Assembly (NCBI GenBank): GCA_002238485.1
Contig: MPMG01000001.1
Location: 248,001 to 312,000, forward strand
Length of the DNA stretch: 64,000 nt
From: Chloroflexi bacterium bin20
GTDB lineage: Bacteria > Chloroflexota > Anaerolineae > Aggregatilineales > Phototrophicaceae
Direction of reading: 5' to 3'
Shown here: in pieces, positions 17,192 to 26,180 of the stretch
Numbering within the stretch: position 1 is the first letter of the stretch
How the letters are laid out: each line of letters opens with the position of its first letter
Notes under the pieces: model-generated
Databases searched by the model: none
Told to the model about the DNA's origin: nothing
What the model saw: the letters and a program-made list of their open reading frames with translations, nothing else
Program-made: the position numbers and the translations under genes

Positions 17192-18768
17192 CGTCTGTTG
17201 TCCTCGCGGATCATGTCCGCCGCTTTTTCGCCGATCATGATGCAGGGGGCATTGGTGTTGGCGTTGATGATGCGCGGCATAATCGAAGCGTCAGCCACGC
17301 GCAACCCTTCCATTCCATGCACGCGCAGCCGTTCGTCCACAACCGCCAGCCGATCGTCCCCCATCTTGCAGGTGCAGGCTGGGTGATAAATCGTGGTGGC
17401 GAATTCGCGGATGAAATGGATGAGTTCCGCGTCCGCTATAACCTGCGCGCCGGGCAAAAACTCATCGCCGCGATAGGCATCAAATGCGCTTGCCCCTGCG
17501 ATCTGCCGCGCCAGCTTGACCCCCGCCAAGAGCACGCGAACATCGTCATCGTGGCTCAGGCAATCGAAGTCGATCAAGGGCGCTGCGAAGGGATCAGCCG
17601 ATGCCAATTCTAGTTTGCCGGCGCTCTTTGTGCCGACCAAGCCAGCCAGAATGGTGAAGCCGTGCCCCGGTGGCGGATCGAAGCCGTGGCGAATGAACCA
17701 GTCGGGACCAAAGTGATATTGCAGTTCGGGCGCGGATGAATGCGGGTCGAGCCGCAGGAAACCGCCAGCCTCGCCCAAGTTTGATGTCAGCATGCCCACG
17801 CGCTCTTTTTCATAAAGCCGCTGCTGCTCCGGCGCATTTTTGCCAACCAGACTGATTGGCGCATTGCAATGATAGGCGACCGGCACTTGCATATGATCTG
17901 TCAAACCCTGCCCAACGCCCGGCAGGTCTGCGACCACTGGGATGCTGTGCCTTGCCAACTGCGCAGCCGACCCAATACCCGAAAGCAGCAGCAGTTGCGG
18001 CGAATTGATCGCGCCGCCACAGACGATCACTTCCCTTCTCGCGCGTGCTGTCTTGCGCTGTCCCTCGTGCCAAAACTCGACCCCACTGCAGCGTTCGCCG
18101 TCCATACACAGCCGAGTAGCCTGGGCATAGGGCAAGGCGCTGAAGTTCGGTCGCTGCAGGGCTGCTCGCAAGTAACCAACTGCGCTGCTGTGACGCTGTC
18201 CGCGCTTCTGCGTAACCTGGTAGAGCCCAAAACCCTCTTGCTCGCCAGCGTTGAAATCGGCGCGCGGCGCATATCCCAGTTCCAGCGCGCCAGCCACGAA
18301 TGCCCGGCTCAGCGGATTCGGGTCTTGCAGGTCTGCCACATTGATCGGTCCGCCGATGCCATGATGCTGTGATTCGCCCCGTTCCTGATGTTGCATCTTT
18401 TTGAACCAGGGCAGCACATCCCGGTATGTCCAGCCATTGTTGCCTTTCTCCGCCCAGCCATCATAGTCGGATGGATGCCCGCGTTGATACACCATGGCGT
18501 TTATTGAGCTGGTGCCGCCATAGACCTTGCCGCGCGGCACATATTCCCGCCGCCCATTCAGACCGGGCTGGGGCACAGTTTCGTAATCCCAGTCGACCTC
18601 GCTGTGAAAAAGATCGGAAAAACGCGCCGGCACATGGATAGTCGAGTCGCTGTCGGGTCCGCCCGCTTCCAGCAGTAGCACAGCCGAACGCGGGTCTTCG
18701 CTCAGGCGGGCCGCGACCGCTGCTCCGGCCGAACCAGCGCCGATGATGATGTAATCCGCCTCGCGCAT
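17188..18768 (-). CDS. GMC-family FAD-dependent oxidoreductase (choline dehydrogenase-like)
   Basis: The 526-residue protein starts with an FAD-binding dinucleotide fold (YIIIGAGSAGAAVAARLSED, residues 5-24). It has the GMC signatures PRGKVYGGTSSINAMVYQRG (about residue 80) and GGAINSPQLLLLSGIG (about residue 250), and ends with the active-site region (YHPACTCKMG, then INANTNAPCIMIGEKAADMI). GMC enzymes oxidise alcohols and hydrated aldehydes of small molecules. There is no signal or membrane segment. It is the first gene of an operon with the tandem GH117 gene (4-base overlap) under the palindromic operator at 18841, so a sugar or sugar aldehyde from the polysaccharide is the likely substrate. 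The start is ATG at 18768 behind GGAGGAG; a GTG at 18780 is possible. Confidence 0.9.
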   Translation of the reverse strand: MREADYIIIGAGSAGAAVAARLSEDPRSAVLLLEAGGPDSDSTIHVPARFSDLFHSEVDWDYETVPQPGLNGRREYVPRGKVYGGTSSINAMVYQRGHPSDYDGWAEKGNNGWTYRDVLPWFKKMQHQERGESQHHGIGGPINVADLQDPNPLSRAFVAGALELGYAPRADFNAGEQEGFGLYQVTQKRGQRHSSAVGYLRAALQRPNFSALPYAQATRLCMDGERCSGVEFWHEGQRKTARARREVIVCGGAINSPQLLLLSGIGSAAQLARHSIPVVADLPGVGQGLTDHMQVPVAYHCNAPISLVGKNAPEQQRLYEKERVGMLTSNLGEAGGFLRLDPHSSAPELQYHFGPDWFIRHGFDPPPGHGFTILAGLVGTKSAGKLELASADPFAAPLIDFDCLSHDDDVRVLLAGVKLARQIAGASAFDAYRGDEFLPGAQVIADAELIHFIREFATTIYHPACTCKMGDDRLAVVDERLRVHGMEGLRVADASIMPRIINANTNAPCIMIGEKAADMIREDNRR

Positions 18769-18840
18769 TGTCTCCTCCACGATTGCATGCCATTGCCGAT
18801 CGCAATCGAATTACGCGACTGTCCTCGCTTGCGGCTTTGT

Positions 18841-18862
18841 TGTCAATTGTCTACAATTGACA
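18841..18862. promoter_or_regulatory. Perfect 22-bp palindrome, probable GntR operator (site A)
   Basis: The arms TGTCAATTGT (18841-18850) and ACAATTGACA (18853-18862) are exact reverse complements around a CT centre. The core ATTGTCTACAAT fits the FadR/FCD-type GntR consensus (TnGT..ACnA). Both strands read TTGACA at the outer edge, which can serve as -35 boxes for the divergent genes GMC (18768, minus) and GH117 (18932, plus), so binding would block both. Related sites lie at 24887 and 35247. Confidence 0.75.
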
Positions 18863-18931
18863 GTGCCAGTGTCAAGGTATCCGAATGTCATCTGCGGCGA
18901 TTATCGCTTGACAGGTTCAAAAGGAGACACA

Positions 18932-20167
18932 ATGAACGAAGACAGCAAGAAACCTCGCGCCTTCCCCGGCATGTTGCCGCAGACCAAACCCACTGACCGC
19001 CCCTTGAGCGCGGCTACCGAGCGTGTCTATGATATGTGGACGCCCAAACAAGACCCGGGCAATCCCTTCTACACCAACTTTCGTTATTCGCGCGTCGGCG
19101 GCATCGGCAAAGACGAATCGGAGCTGTCTGTTTCGCGGCGCGACCCGTCCAAAGTGCTCAAGATCGGCGATACCTATTATGTTTGGTATACGCGGCGCAT
19201 CACCGAGCATGTGCCGGTTGGGCGCTTCCATATCGACGCGGCAAATGACGAAATCCCGGTCGTCGATTGGGACTTGGCGGATATCTGCTACGCCACCTCA
19301 AAAGACGGTTTCGATTGGGTAGAGCAGGGAGTTGCCGTGCCACGCGCGCCCAAAGGCGCCTATGGCGATCGCTCGCTTTCCACGCCCGATATCTTGGTCT
19401 GGAAGGGGCGTTATTACTTGTATTATCAGTGTTTCACCACGATGTGGCGCGAGAATGACTGCGTTGGCGTCAGCATGGCCCATGCCGATTCGCCGGATGG
19501 TCCCTGGACGCGCATGGATGTGCCGATCGTTCCACAAGGCGCGCCCGGCGAATGGGACAGCTGCGCCATTCACGATCCCTTCCCGCTGGTATACAAAGGC
19601 AAGGTTTGGCTCTATTACAAAGGCTCGCCGTTCGAGAAAGTCTCGGGTGGCTTGCTGCGGGCGCAGGGGGTCGCTATCGCCGACCAGCCAGAAGGACCGT
19701 TCATCAAGTCCGAGCTGAATCCGGTCACCAATTCCGGGCACGAAACGATGTATTGGAATTACGAAGGCGGCATTGCCACGCTGCTGATTTTGGATGGGCC
19801 GGAAAAAGACACCATTCAATTTGCGCCGGACGGACTGAACTTCCAGCCCATGGCGCATGTGCAGTTGTCGCCGGTGGCGCCAGGTCCCTTCTGCCCCGAT
19901 GCCTTCGCGGATGACGGCGATGGGCGTGGCATCACTTGGGGATTAAGCCATATCACGCCACCCGGCGGTGGTTCGCGCATGGGCTGTCATATCATCCGCT
20001 TCGATTGTGACTTATCGCGCGACTGCCATCGCCCGGAATTCAAGCGCAGCAACCTGCACTTCAGCGAAGAGTCATTCTTTCAACGGGTGGCGCGTCTGCC
20101 CGAAGACTGGCGCGAGCGAATCGTGGCGGAACAAGCCGACTTCGACAAACCGACCATCGGCACTTGA
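18932..20167 (+). CDS. GH117-type glycoside hydrolase
   Basis: The 411-residue protein is a single five-bladed-propeller glycosidase of the same family as the enzymes at 14717 and 28301. Motifs in order are FRYSRVGGIGK, SRRDPSK (Asp71), YYVWYTRR, CYATSKDGFDWVEQG, HDPFPLVYKGKVWLYYKG (Asp215) and NPVTNSGHE (Glu271), then GPEKDTIQFAPDGLNF. In place of the usual DxRSVFTPD it has DRSLSTPD, a small difference that may alter specificity. The expected reaction is exo-release of 3,6-anhydro-L-galactose. It is cytoplasmic, with no signal peptide. The start is ATG at 18932 with AAAGGAGA six bases upstream. Its stop abuts the convergent SDR gene. Confidence 0.78.
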   Translation: MNEDSKKPRAFPGMLPQTKPTDRPLSAATERVYDMWTPKQDPGNPFYTNFRYSRVGGIGKDESELSVSRRDPSKVLKIGDTYYVWYTRRITEHVPVGRFHIDAANDEIPVVDWDLADICYATSKDGFDWVEQGVAVPRAPKGAYGDRSLSTPDILVWKGRYYLYYQCFTTMWRENDCVGVSMAHADSPDGPWTRMDVPIVPQGAPGEWDSCAIHDPFPLVYKGKVWLYYKGSPFEKVSGGLLRAQGVAIADQPEGPFIKSELNPVTNSGHETMYWNYEGGIATLLILDGPEKDTIQFAPDGLNFQPMAHVQLSPVAPGPFCPDAFADDGDGRGITWGLSHITPPGGGSRMGCHIIRFDCDLSRDCHRPEFKRSNLHFSEESFFQRVARLPEDWRERIVAEQADFDKPTIGT

Positions 20168-20938
20168 TCAGCGACCCATCCAGCCGCCGTCGACAACCAG
20201 AATCTCGCCGTTGACGAAATCGGACGCTGCCGATGCCAGGAAGACGACCGGACCTTTAAAATCGTCGATCGTGCCCCAGCGACCGGCCGGGATGCGCTCC
20301 AAGATGGCGCGGTAGCGTTCGCGATCATTTTGCAGCGCTTCGGTAACATCGGTGCGCACATATCCGGGCGCGATAGCATTGACCTGCACGCCGCCGCTCG
20401 CCCATTCGTTTGCCAGCGCTTTCGTCAACTGCCCGATGCCGCCCTTGCTGGCCGCATAACCTGGCACCGTGATGCCACCTTGAAAAGTCAGCAGCGAAGC
20501 CGTGAAGATGATCTTGCCACTGCCACGTTCCAGCATGCGCGCGCCGATCTCGCGACTGAGCACGAACTGGGCGCTCAGATTAATTTCGATGATGCGATCC
20601 CAATACTCATCCGAATGCGAGGCAGCCGGCTCGCGCAGCACAGCCCCCGCGTTGTTGACCAAAATGTCGATGACGGGATGCTCGCTCGTTACCTGCCTGA
20701 TGAAATCGCGCAGTTCGTCGCGCTTTGAAAAGTCGCAACGATAGCCAGTGAAGCGCCGCCCCTGCGCATGCACAGCTCGTTCAATATCGCTGCCGCTGGA
20801 TTCCAGGCTGGCGCTGACCGCGACGATGTCTGCGCCGGCTTCTGCCAGCGCGCTGGCCATCGCGAAGCCAATGCCGCGGCGCGCCCCGCTCACCAGCGCC
20901 GTCTTGCCATCCAGCCGAAATGTATCGAGTACGGTCAT
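20168..20938 (-). CDS. kduD: KduD-like short-chain dehydrogenase (2-keto-3-deoxygluconate 5-dehydrogenase family)
   Basis: The 256-residue SDR has the NAD(P) motif SGARRGIG (residues 17-24), LVNNAG (about residue 93), the catalytic serine in TASLLTFQGG and the YAASKGG tyrosine-lysine pair. The stretches EPAASHSDEYWD, LLTFQGGITVPGYAASKGG and ILERIPAGRWG are characteristic of KduD, which interconverts 2-keto-3-deoxygluconate and 2,5-diketo-3-deoxygluconate. In published anhydrogalactose pathways a KduD-type enzyme reduces the diketo acid to D-KDG, which fits the neighbours here. The ATG overlaps the stop of the MDR gene by 4 bases. The gene is the last one in the operon starting at 24807. Confidence 0.85.
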   Translation of the reverse strand: MTVLDTFRLDGKTALVSGARRGIGFAMASALAEAGADIVAVSASLESSGSDIERAVHAQGRRFTGYRCDFSKRDELRDFIRQVTSEHPVIDILVNNAGAVLREPAASHSDEYWDRIIEINLSAQFVLSREIGARMLERGSGKIIFTASLLTFQGGITVPGYAASKGGIGQLTKALANEWASGGVQVNAIAPGYVRTDVTEALQNDRERYRAILERIPAGRWGTIDDFKGPVVFLASAASDFVNGEILVVDGGWMGR

Positions 20939-21954
20939 TGCACCTCCAACAGAATCTTCATGACGCGTCCGCCCTTTTCCATATCTTCAAAGCCGGACTT
21001 CAGCGCGTTCAAGGGGCGGATATCGGTGATCAGTTCGTCCAGTGGCAACGCGCCAGAAGCAGCCAGATCGATTGCCGTGGCGAAGTCTTGACTTTCATAA
21101 ACGCGCACGCCTTGCAATCGCAGCTCGCGCCAAAAGAAGCGGAACAGGTCCAGCTTGGGCTGCTGGGCGAAGATGGCGACTACCACTGCCAATCCGCGCG
21201 TGCGCAGCAATTCGGTCATCACGGACGCGCCTGCCTGCGAGCCCGATACTTCAAAGACGATATCGGCGCCGGCGCCACTTGTGCGCCGCATAACCGCGGC
21301 CAGCAGATCGTCTTCGCCTGGATTGATCGCCTCGAAGCCAAGCTGCCTCGCCAGGTCGACGCGGTAGGGGTTGATCTCGGAAACGAGCACCTCTGCGCCA
21401 GCCTGCCGCGCCACCAGCGCCACCAGCATGCCGATGGGGCCGCCGCCCAGCACGACTACCTGATCGCCCGCCTGCACATTGGCCAGCCGCACATCATGAC
21501 AGGCGACCGCCAGCGGCTCGATCAGCGCGCCATGTTGCAGCGAAAGTGAGGCAGGCACGCGGTGCAGCGTATGGGCTGGCACCGTCCAATAGCTCTGGAA
21601 TGCGCCTGGCGTGTCGATGCCCAGGAAGTCCAGGTTGTGGCAGATGTGGCTGTGACCGGCTGCGCAAGCGGGGCAATCGCCACAGGCTGCCAGAGGCATC
21701 ACCACCACCCGGTCTCCCGGCGCGAAGGTGTCGACGCCTGCGCCCAGCGCATGCACTGTGCCCGACATTTCGTGGCCCATCACCAGCGGCATCTGCACGC
21801 GCGCATCCATCGCGCCGTGAAAAATGTGCAGGTCTGTGCCGCAGATGCCACAATGCGAAACGCGCAACTGCACCTCGTCTGCGGCAGGTGGGCGGGGCTC
21901 GCATTCGCCCTGTCGTATGCGGCGCTCACCTTCATAAAAGGCTGCGATTGCCAT
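20935..21954 (-). CDS. Zinc-dependent MDR sugar/polyol dehydrogenase
   Basis: The 339-residue medium-chain dehydrogenase has the catalytic zinc site C..GTDLHIFHG and GHEMSG (residues about 36-63), a structural zinc loop with four cysteines (CGDCPACAAGHSHIC, near residue 90) and a nucleotide fold GGGPIGMLVA (about residue 167). It resembles sorbitol, threonine and L-galactonate 5-dehydrogenases. Coupled to the kduD gene (4-base overlap) and near an enolase-superfamily enzyme, it is a good candidate for the 5-dehydrogenase that oxidises 2-keto-3-deoxy-L-galactonate before KduD re-reduces it. That role is inferred; the family call is firm. Confidence 0.85.
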   Translation of the reverse strand: MAIAAFYEGERRIRQGECEPRPPAADEVQLRVSHCGICGTDLHIFHGAMDARVQMPLVMGHEMSGTVHALGAGVDTFAPGDRVVVMPLAACGDCPACAAGHSHICHNLDFLGIDTPGAFQSYWTVPAHTLHRVPASLSLQHGALIEPLAVACHDVRLANVQAGDQVVVLGGGPIGMLVALVARQAGAEVLVSEINPYRVDLARQLGFEAINPGEDDLLAAVMRRTSGAGADIVFEVSGSQAGASVMTELLRTRGLAVVVAIFAQQPKLDLFRFFWRELRLQGVRVYESQDFATAIDLAASGALPLDELITDIRPLNALKSGFEDMEKGGRVMKILLEVQ

Positions 21955-21985
21955 TTTTCCGTTCCTTTTTCGTGGTGTCGATCAA

Positions 21986-22603
21986 TTACTGGATATTGGC
22001 GTAAAGCGCGTCGATTGCGCCTCTCTTGTCACCGCTGCGGATGGCATCCAGGATGCGCTTGTGCTCGCGGTAGCTTTCCAGGATATCGCCGTGACGCGTG
22101 TATTGCATCATCATACGCATGGCGATCGGCTGCCACAACGTGAAAATGTCTTTGTCATCGTGGCTCTGGATGATCGCTTGATGGAAAAGCAGGTCGCAGT
22201 CGGTCAGCGCATCGACATCGTTGTTCTGACAAGCCGTATAAATATCCGCCAAGATATCTTCCCAGCGCCCGATATCAATCTCGGTGATGCGATCAAAGAT
22301 GCTGTCCAGCACGAAAGTCTCGATGGTGCGGCGCAACTGCACGACCAGCGGACGCACCTCCACACTGGGATTTTGGGCGACGCGCGCTCCCTTGTTGGGC
22401 TCGAGCACCAGCAATCCCTGCTGGGTAAGCTGCCGGAAAGCCTCGCGCACTGGTCCGCGGCTGACCCCGAATCGCTGCGATAGATCGGCCTCGCGCAGTG
22501 GATCGCCCGGTTTCAGTTTGTTGGAAAGCACTTCTCGGCGCAGACGCGCGGCGATCTGCTCGGGCAGCGTACGATAGATTTCGATTGTATTCATCGACTT
22601 CAT
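21986..22603 (-). CDS. GntR-family regulator with FCD ligand-binding domain
   Basis: The 205-residue protein has an N-terminal winged helix-turn-helix (LKPGDPLREADLSQRFGVSRGPVREAFRQLTQQGLL, residues about 31-66) of the FadR subfamily. A helical FCD domain follows (residues about 80-200), with the metal/ligand residues expected in DLLFHQAI and in the HG..YREHKRILDAI region. Such proteins usually repress sugar-acid or sugar catabolism until an intermediate binds. It lies inside the transporter/dehydrogenase operon and is the obvious reader of the palindromic sites at 18841, 24887 and 35247. The start is ATG at 22603, preceded by GCGGAAG; an ATG three codons later is the alternative. Confidence 0.88.
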   Translation of the reverse strand: MKSMNTIEIYRTLPEQIAARLRREVLSNKLKPGDPLREADLSQRFGVSRGPVREAFRQLTQQGLLVLEPNKGARVAQNPSVEVRPLVVQLRRTIETFVLDSIFDRITEIDIGRWEDILADIYTACQNNDVDALTDCDLLFHQAIIQSHDDKDIFTLWQPIAMRMMMQYTRHGDILESYREHKRILDAIRSGDKRGAIDALYANIQ

Positions 22604-22653
22604 TCTGCTTCCGCTAGTTGTGCATCAATACAAAGAGAGTTTAGCAGCCACAA

Positions 22654-23799
22654 TTATTGTTTGTAGGGGTCGGCGGCATCTCGCAGGCCATCGCCCAGGA
22701 AGTTAAACGCCAACACAGTGACGATGACAAAAAGACCGGGAATCAAGAGCCAGGGACTTTGGCTGAGGCTGCGGATATTCTGCGCGTCTTGCAGCAGCAC
22801 GCCCCAGCTTACGGCGGGTGGGCGAATGCCGATCTGCAAGAAACTCAGCGCCGTCTCGGCAAGGATCATGCCCGGCACCGACAGACTGAGCACGACGATC
22901 AGGAAGCTGGCGAACGAGGGCAGCAGATGCTTTATGATGATGTCCAGATCGCCCATATTGGATATGCGCGCCGCCATGACGAAATCAGCCTCGCGCAATT
23001 CCAGCAGTTTGCCGCGCACCGCCCGCGCCAACGTCGTCCAACCGACAGTGGCCAGCACGATGGTGATGCCAAAATACACCTGGGTCGAACTCCACTCGGC
23101 TGGCAGGGCAGCCGCCAGCGCGATAATCAGCGGGATTGATGGTATCGATATCAAGAATTCGATCAGGCGCTGTATCACCAGGTCGACCAAGCCGCCGAAG
23201 TAGCCGGAGATGCCGCCGAACAGGCAGCCGAGCACAAAGCTGATGATCACGCCCAGAAAACCGATCGACAGCGAGATTCGCGCCGCGTGCATGGTGCGAG
23301 AAAACAAATCGCGACCCAGATCGTCGGTGCCAAAGGGGAAAAAGACGCCCGGCGCTTCTACGCCCATCAAGTGGATATTGCTTTCTACCAAGCCCAGAAT
23401 CTTGTAAGGCTCGCCCTGCACAAAGAACTGGATTGGGAAGCGTTTATCGCGCACTTCGGAATAATTGCGCTGCAATGTGTCCATATCCAATGTCTGCTTC
23501 ATCTGATAGATGAAAGGCCGCAAGCTGAAATTGCCTTCTTCGTCCACAAAGTAAATGGTATGCGGCGGCGATTTTGCAAACTTGACATGGCGTTTTTGGT
23601 AGTCGTTGATGGAATAGAACTCGGAAAAGAGCGCCATGGAATAGAGTATAAGGATGACTGCCAGCGAGCCGATCGCCAGGCGATGCCGCCGAAACTTGCG
23701 CCAGATCAACTGCCACTGCGAAGCCATATAATAGCTGTCGTCATAAGTGACAGCATCTGTCTTGGCTGGTTCGCGTCTAATTCCCAATCGTCGCAGCAT
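22654..23799 (-). CDS. Dpp/Opp-type ABC transporter permease (DppC-like)
   Basis: The 381-residue inner-membrane permease has an N-terminal cytoplasmic stretch, a first helix (about residues 42-57) and a long extracytoplasmic loop of about 100 residues (KSPPHTIYFVDEEGNFSLRPF). The binding-protein-dependent permease core begins near GTDDLGRDLFSRTMHAARISL, the DppC hallmark. The EAA loop is RGKLLELREADFVMAARISNMGDLDIIIKHLLP. It works with the DppB-like gene 12 bases upstream. In this island the cargo is more likely an oligosaccharide than a peptide, as for Dpp/Opp-type sugar transporters of Thermotoga. Confidence 0.9.
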   Translation of the reverse strand: MLRRLGIRREPAKTDAVTYDDSYYMASQWQLIWRKFRRHRLAIGSLAVILILYSMALFSEFYSINDYQKRHVKFAKSPPHTIYFVDEEGNFSLRPFIYQMKQTLDMDTLQRNYSEVRDKRFPIQFFVQGEPYKILGLVESNIHLMGVEAPGVFFPFGTDDLGRDLFSRTMHAARISLSIGFLGVIISFVLGCLFGGISGYFGGLVDLVIQRLIEFLISIPSIPLIIALAAALPAEWSSTQVYFGITIVLATVGWTTLARAVRGKLLELREADFVMAARISNMGDLDIIIKHLLPSFASFLIVVLSLSVPGMILAETALSFLQIGIRPPAVSWGVLLQDAQNIRSLSQSPWLLIPGLFVIVTVLAFNFLGDGLRDAADPYKQ

Positions 23800-23811
23800 G
23801 ACTGTCTCGGC

Positions 23812-24807
23812 TTAACTCGCCGCGCGTTCCATGCGGATGCGCGGATCGACGACGACCAGCAGGATGTCGGAAACGGTCGTGCCGATGACGGTCAAGATCG
23901 TCACGAACATCAGCAAACTCGCGGTCAGGAATGTATCTTGCGTGAGCAGGGAACGCAGCAGCATCGGTCCCGCCGTGGGCAAGCCCAGCACATAGGCGGT
24001 GATGGTGCCGCCCGATATCAAACTGGGGAAGAGCCAGGCCAGGCTGCTGACGATGGGGTTGAGCGCCACCCGCACCGGATACTTGAAGAGCAGGGTTACT
24101 TCGCCGACGCCTTTGCTGCGCGCGGTGATGACATATTGCTTGTTGAGCTCGTCCAGCAAGGTGCCGCGCATGACGCGGACCAGGCCAGCTGTGCCAGCCG
24201 TCCCCACCACGATGACAGGTATCGGCAGGTGAATCGCCAAATCGCCCAGCTTCGCCAAACTCCAGGGCGCCCCCTGGAATTCTGGTGAAAACAACCCGGT
24301 CAAGTTCAAACCATAGTGCGCCCAGGCGACATACATCAAGATCAGCGCCAGCATGAAGTTGGGAATCGCCAGGCCGATGAAGCCGACGAAAGATATGACA
24401 TAATCGGCGATTGAATACTGCCGAGTCGCGGAATAAATGCCGATGGGGATGGCAACAGAATAAGTGAAGATGGCTGACAAGATGGCAATTGTGAATGTCA
24501 ACGCGAGTCGTTCGCCGATCAAGTCGCGCACCGGCTTTTCCCAGTTGTAGGAATAGCCGAAATTGCCTTGCAGCATTTGTCCAAACCATTTGAAGTAGCG
24601 CGCATACATGGGCAGGTTCAGCCCATATTGTTCGCGCAGCGCGGCGACTTCTTCATCTGCGAGGACTTGTCCGGCTTGTTCCAGCCGGCTGATATAGGTG
24701 GAAAGATAATCGCCCGGCGGCAACTGGATGATGATAAACGTCACGATGGACACCAGCCACAGCAAGAAAACCATATAGACCAGGCGCTGCAGCACATAAC
24801 TTCTCAT
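23812..24807 (-). CDS. Dpp/Opp-type ABC transporter permease (DppB-like)
   Basis: The 331-residue permease begins MRSYVLQRLVYMVFLLWLVSIVTFIIIQLPPGD, the standard DppB start with its first helix. It has six helices in total and the coupling helix region RGTLLDELNKQYVITARSKGVGEVTLLFKYPVRVALNPIV. It is the first gene of the minus-strand operon permease B - permease C - GntR - MDR - KduD, transcribed from the divergent region with operator site B. It would translocate what the binding protein at 26181 delivers. Confidence 0.92.
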   Translation of the reverse strand: MRSYVLQRLVYMVFLLWLVSIVTFIIIQLPPGDYLSTYISRLEQAGQVLADEEVAALREQYGLNLPMYARYFKWFGQMLQGNFGYSYNWEKPVRDLIGERLALTFTIAILSAIFTYSVAIPIGIYSATRQYSIADYVISFVGFIGLAIPNFMLALILMYVAWAHYGLNLTGLFSPEFQGAPWSLAKLGDLAIHLPIPVIVVGTAGTAGLVRVMRGTLLDELNKQYVITARSKGVGEVTLLFKYPVRVALNPIVSSLAWLFPSLISGGTITAYVLGLPTAGPMLLRSLLTQDTFLTASLLMFVTILTVIGTTVSDILLVVVDPRIRMERAAS

Positions 24808-24886
24808 GCGCCTGCGCCCGCCGCAACCACTGGCATCGTAAACTGAAAACCGCTCATGCTCGCATTGTATCCGCAGAATTGCAGAT

Positions 24887-24908
24887 TGTCAACAATGTAC
24901 ACTTGACA
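24887..24908. promoter_or_regulatory. Inverted repeat, probable GntR operator (site B)
   Basis: TGTCAA (24887-24892) and TTGACA (24903-24908) are separated by 10 bases, the same arms and spacing as site A; with flanking bases the arms become ATTGTCAA and TTGACAAT. The right arm TTGACA also works as a plus-strand -35 box, with TATCAC 17 bases downstream (24926-24931), about 84 bases before the cycloisomerase gene. The site lies between the divergent permease (24807) and cycloisomerase (25015) genes. Confidence 0.68.
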
Positions 24909-25014
24909 ATTTGCCGCAAATCGGTTATCACTCGCCTATGTTGTCTCACACGATTCTTTCCGCATGGTTTACGCCGACAGTCCCGCCGGTCATTGTGCGT
25001 CGGGAGCGCTGTCG

Positions 25015-26118
25015 ATGAACGAGCCGCTGCGCATCGCCTGCGTCGAAACGCGACACTTCCTGCTGCCTCTCAGCCATCCCATGACCGATGCCAGCCACGG
25101 CGTACACACCGAGTTTGAGGTGGTGGTCCTGCGTCTGGAAAGCGCCTGTGGCCGCGTTGGCATCGGCTACACCTACACGATTGGGCGCGGCGGCGCGGCG
25201 ATCCGCTCTTTGATCCAACGCGACTTGCAAGCGCTGCTGCTGGGCGCTGAGGCCTGCCGCATCGAGCAGATCTGGGAGCGCATGTGGCGCTGCTTGCATT
25301 ATGTCGGGCGGGGCGGGCTGGTGTCCTTCGCCATGTCGGCGGTCGATATTGCCCTGTGGGATCTGCTGGCGCGCAGCCAGGAGCAGCCTCTTTGGAAGCT
25401 GCTGGGCGGCTATTCTGGCGAGGCGCGGGCCTATGCCGGTGGTATCGACTTGCAGCTGGGACCGGACGAGCTGGTCGAGCAAACGCGCTGCAACCTCGCA
25501 GCAGGCTTCCGGGCCATCAAAATCAAGGTGGGGCGCGACAAGCTGTCCGAAGATGTCGCCAGGGTGCGGGCGGTGCGCGACTTTCTCGGCGATGATGTGC
25601 CGCTGATGGTCGATGCCAATATGCGCTGGACGACCGAGCAGGCGATCCGCGCAGCGCGCAGCTTCCGCGATTATGATGTCTTCTGGCTGGAAGAGCCGAC
25701 CATCCCCGACGATTACACGGGCATGAGTCGCATTGCGCGCGAAGGTGGCTTGCCAATCGCCGCGGGCGAAAACCTGCGCACGATCTATGAATTCCGCCAC
25801 ACCTTAGAAGCGGGCATCGCATTCCCCGAGCCGGATGTATCCAACATCGGCGGCATCACCAACTGGATGCGCGTGGCGCGGCTGGCTTATGCGCACAACT
25901 TGCAAGTTACTTCGCATGGCGTGCACGAGCTGCACCTGCATTTGCTGGCGGCTATCCCCAACGCTTCTTTCCTGGAAGTGCACAGCTTCGGCCTAGAGCG
26001 CTTCATCAAGAATCCGCCCGAGCTGCATGACGGCCTAATGCGCGCCGGCGAAGAACCAGGCCACGGCGTGCAATTTGATTGGGAAAATCTGAATGAATAC
26101 GAAGTGAAAGGAGGCTGA
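25015..26118 (+). CDS. Enolase-superfamily (MR/MLE) enzyme, candidate 3,6-anhydrogalactonate cycloisomerase or sugar-acid dehydratase
   Basis: The 367-residue protein has the full enolase-superfamily set: a KxK base pair (Lys169, Lys171), metal ligands Asp200, Glu226 and Glu252, and an Asp274-His301 dyad (PDVSNIGG and SHGVHEL). The N-terminal capping domain spans about residues 1-130. These residues abstract a proton alpha to a carboxylate. Members include galactonate dehydratases and 3,6-anhydro-L-galactonate cycloisomerase, which opens the anhydro ring to 2-keto-3-deoxygalactonate. Neighbouring GH117 and KduD genes favour the latter. The start is ATG at 25015 with GGGAG upstream; an earlier GTG or ATG reading to 24964 lacks a ribosome-binding site. 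It is the first gene of a five-gene plus-strand operon. Confidence 0.85.
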   Translation: MNEPLRIACVETRHFLLPLSHPMTDASHGVHTEFEVVVLRLESACGRVGIGYTYTIGRGGAAIRSLIQRDLQALLLGAEACRIEQIWERMWRCLHYVGRGGLVSFAMSAVDIALWDLLARSQEQPLWKLLGGYSGEARAYAGGIDLQLGPDELVEQTRCNLAAGFRAIKIKVGRDKLSEDVARVRAVRDFLGDDVPLMVDANMRWTTEQAIRAARSFRDYDVFWLEEPTIPDDYTGMSRIAREGGLPIAAGENLRTIYEFRHTLEAGIAFPEPDVSNIGGITNWMRVARLAYAHNLQVTSHGVHELHLHLLAAIPNASFLEVHSFGLERFIKNPPELHDGLMRAGEEPGHGVQFDWENLNEYEVKGG

Positions 26119-26180
26119 ATGAGACGAATCCATGATTTCACTCTTTCTTTACGGTTCAAAGCTTTGAGAGGAGTTCAAGC

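Noticed and set aside
22592-22640. Possible fourth GntR site at the regulator's own start (TTGT...ACAA spaced by 8 bases at about 22618-22633)
   Set aside because: The arms are only 4 bases with the wrong spacing compared with sites A-C, and the gene is inside an operon already covered by site B.
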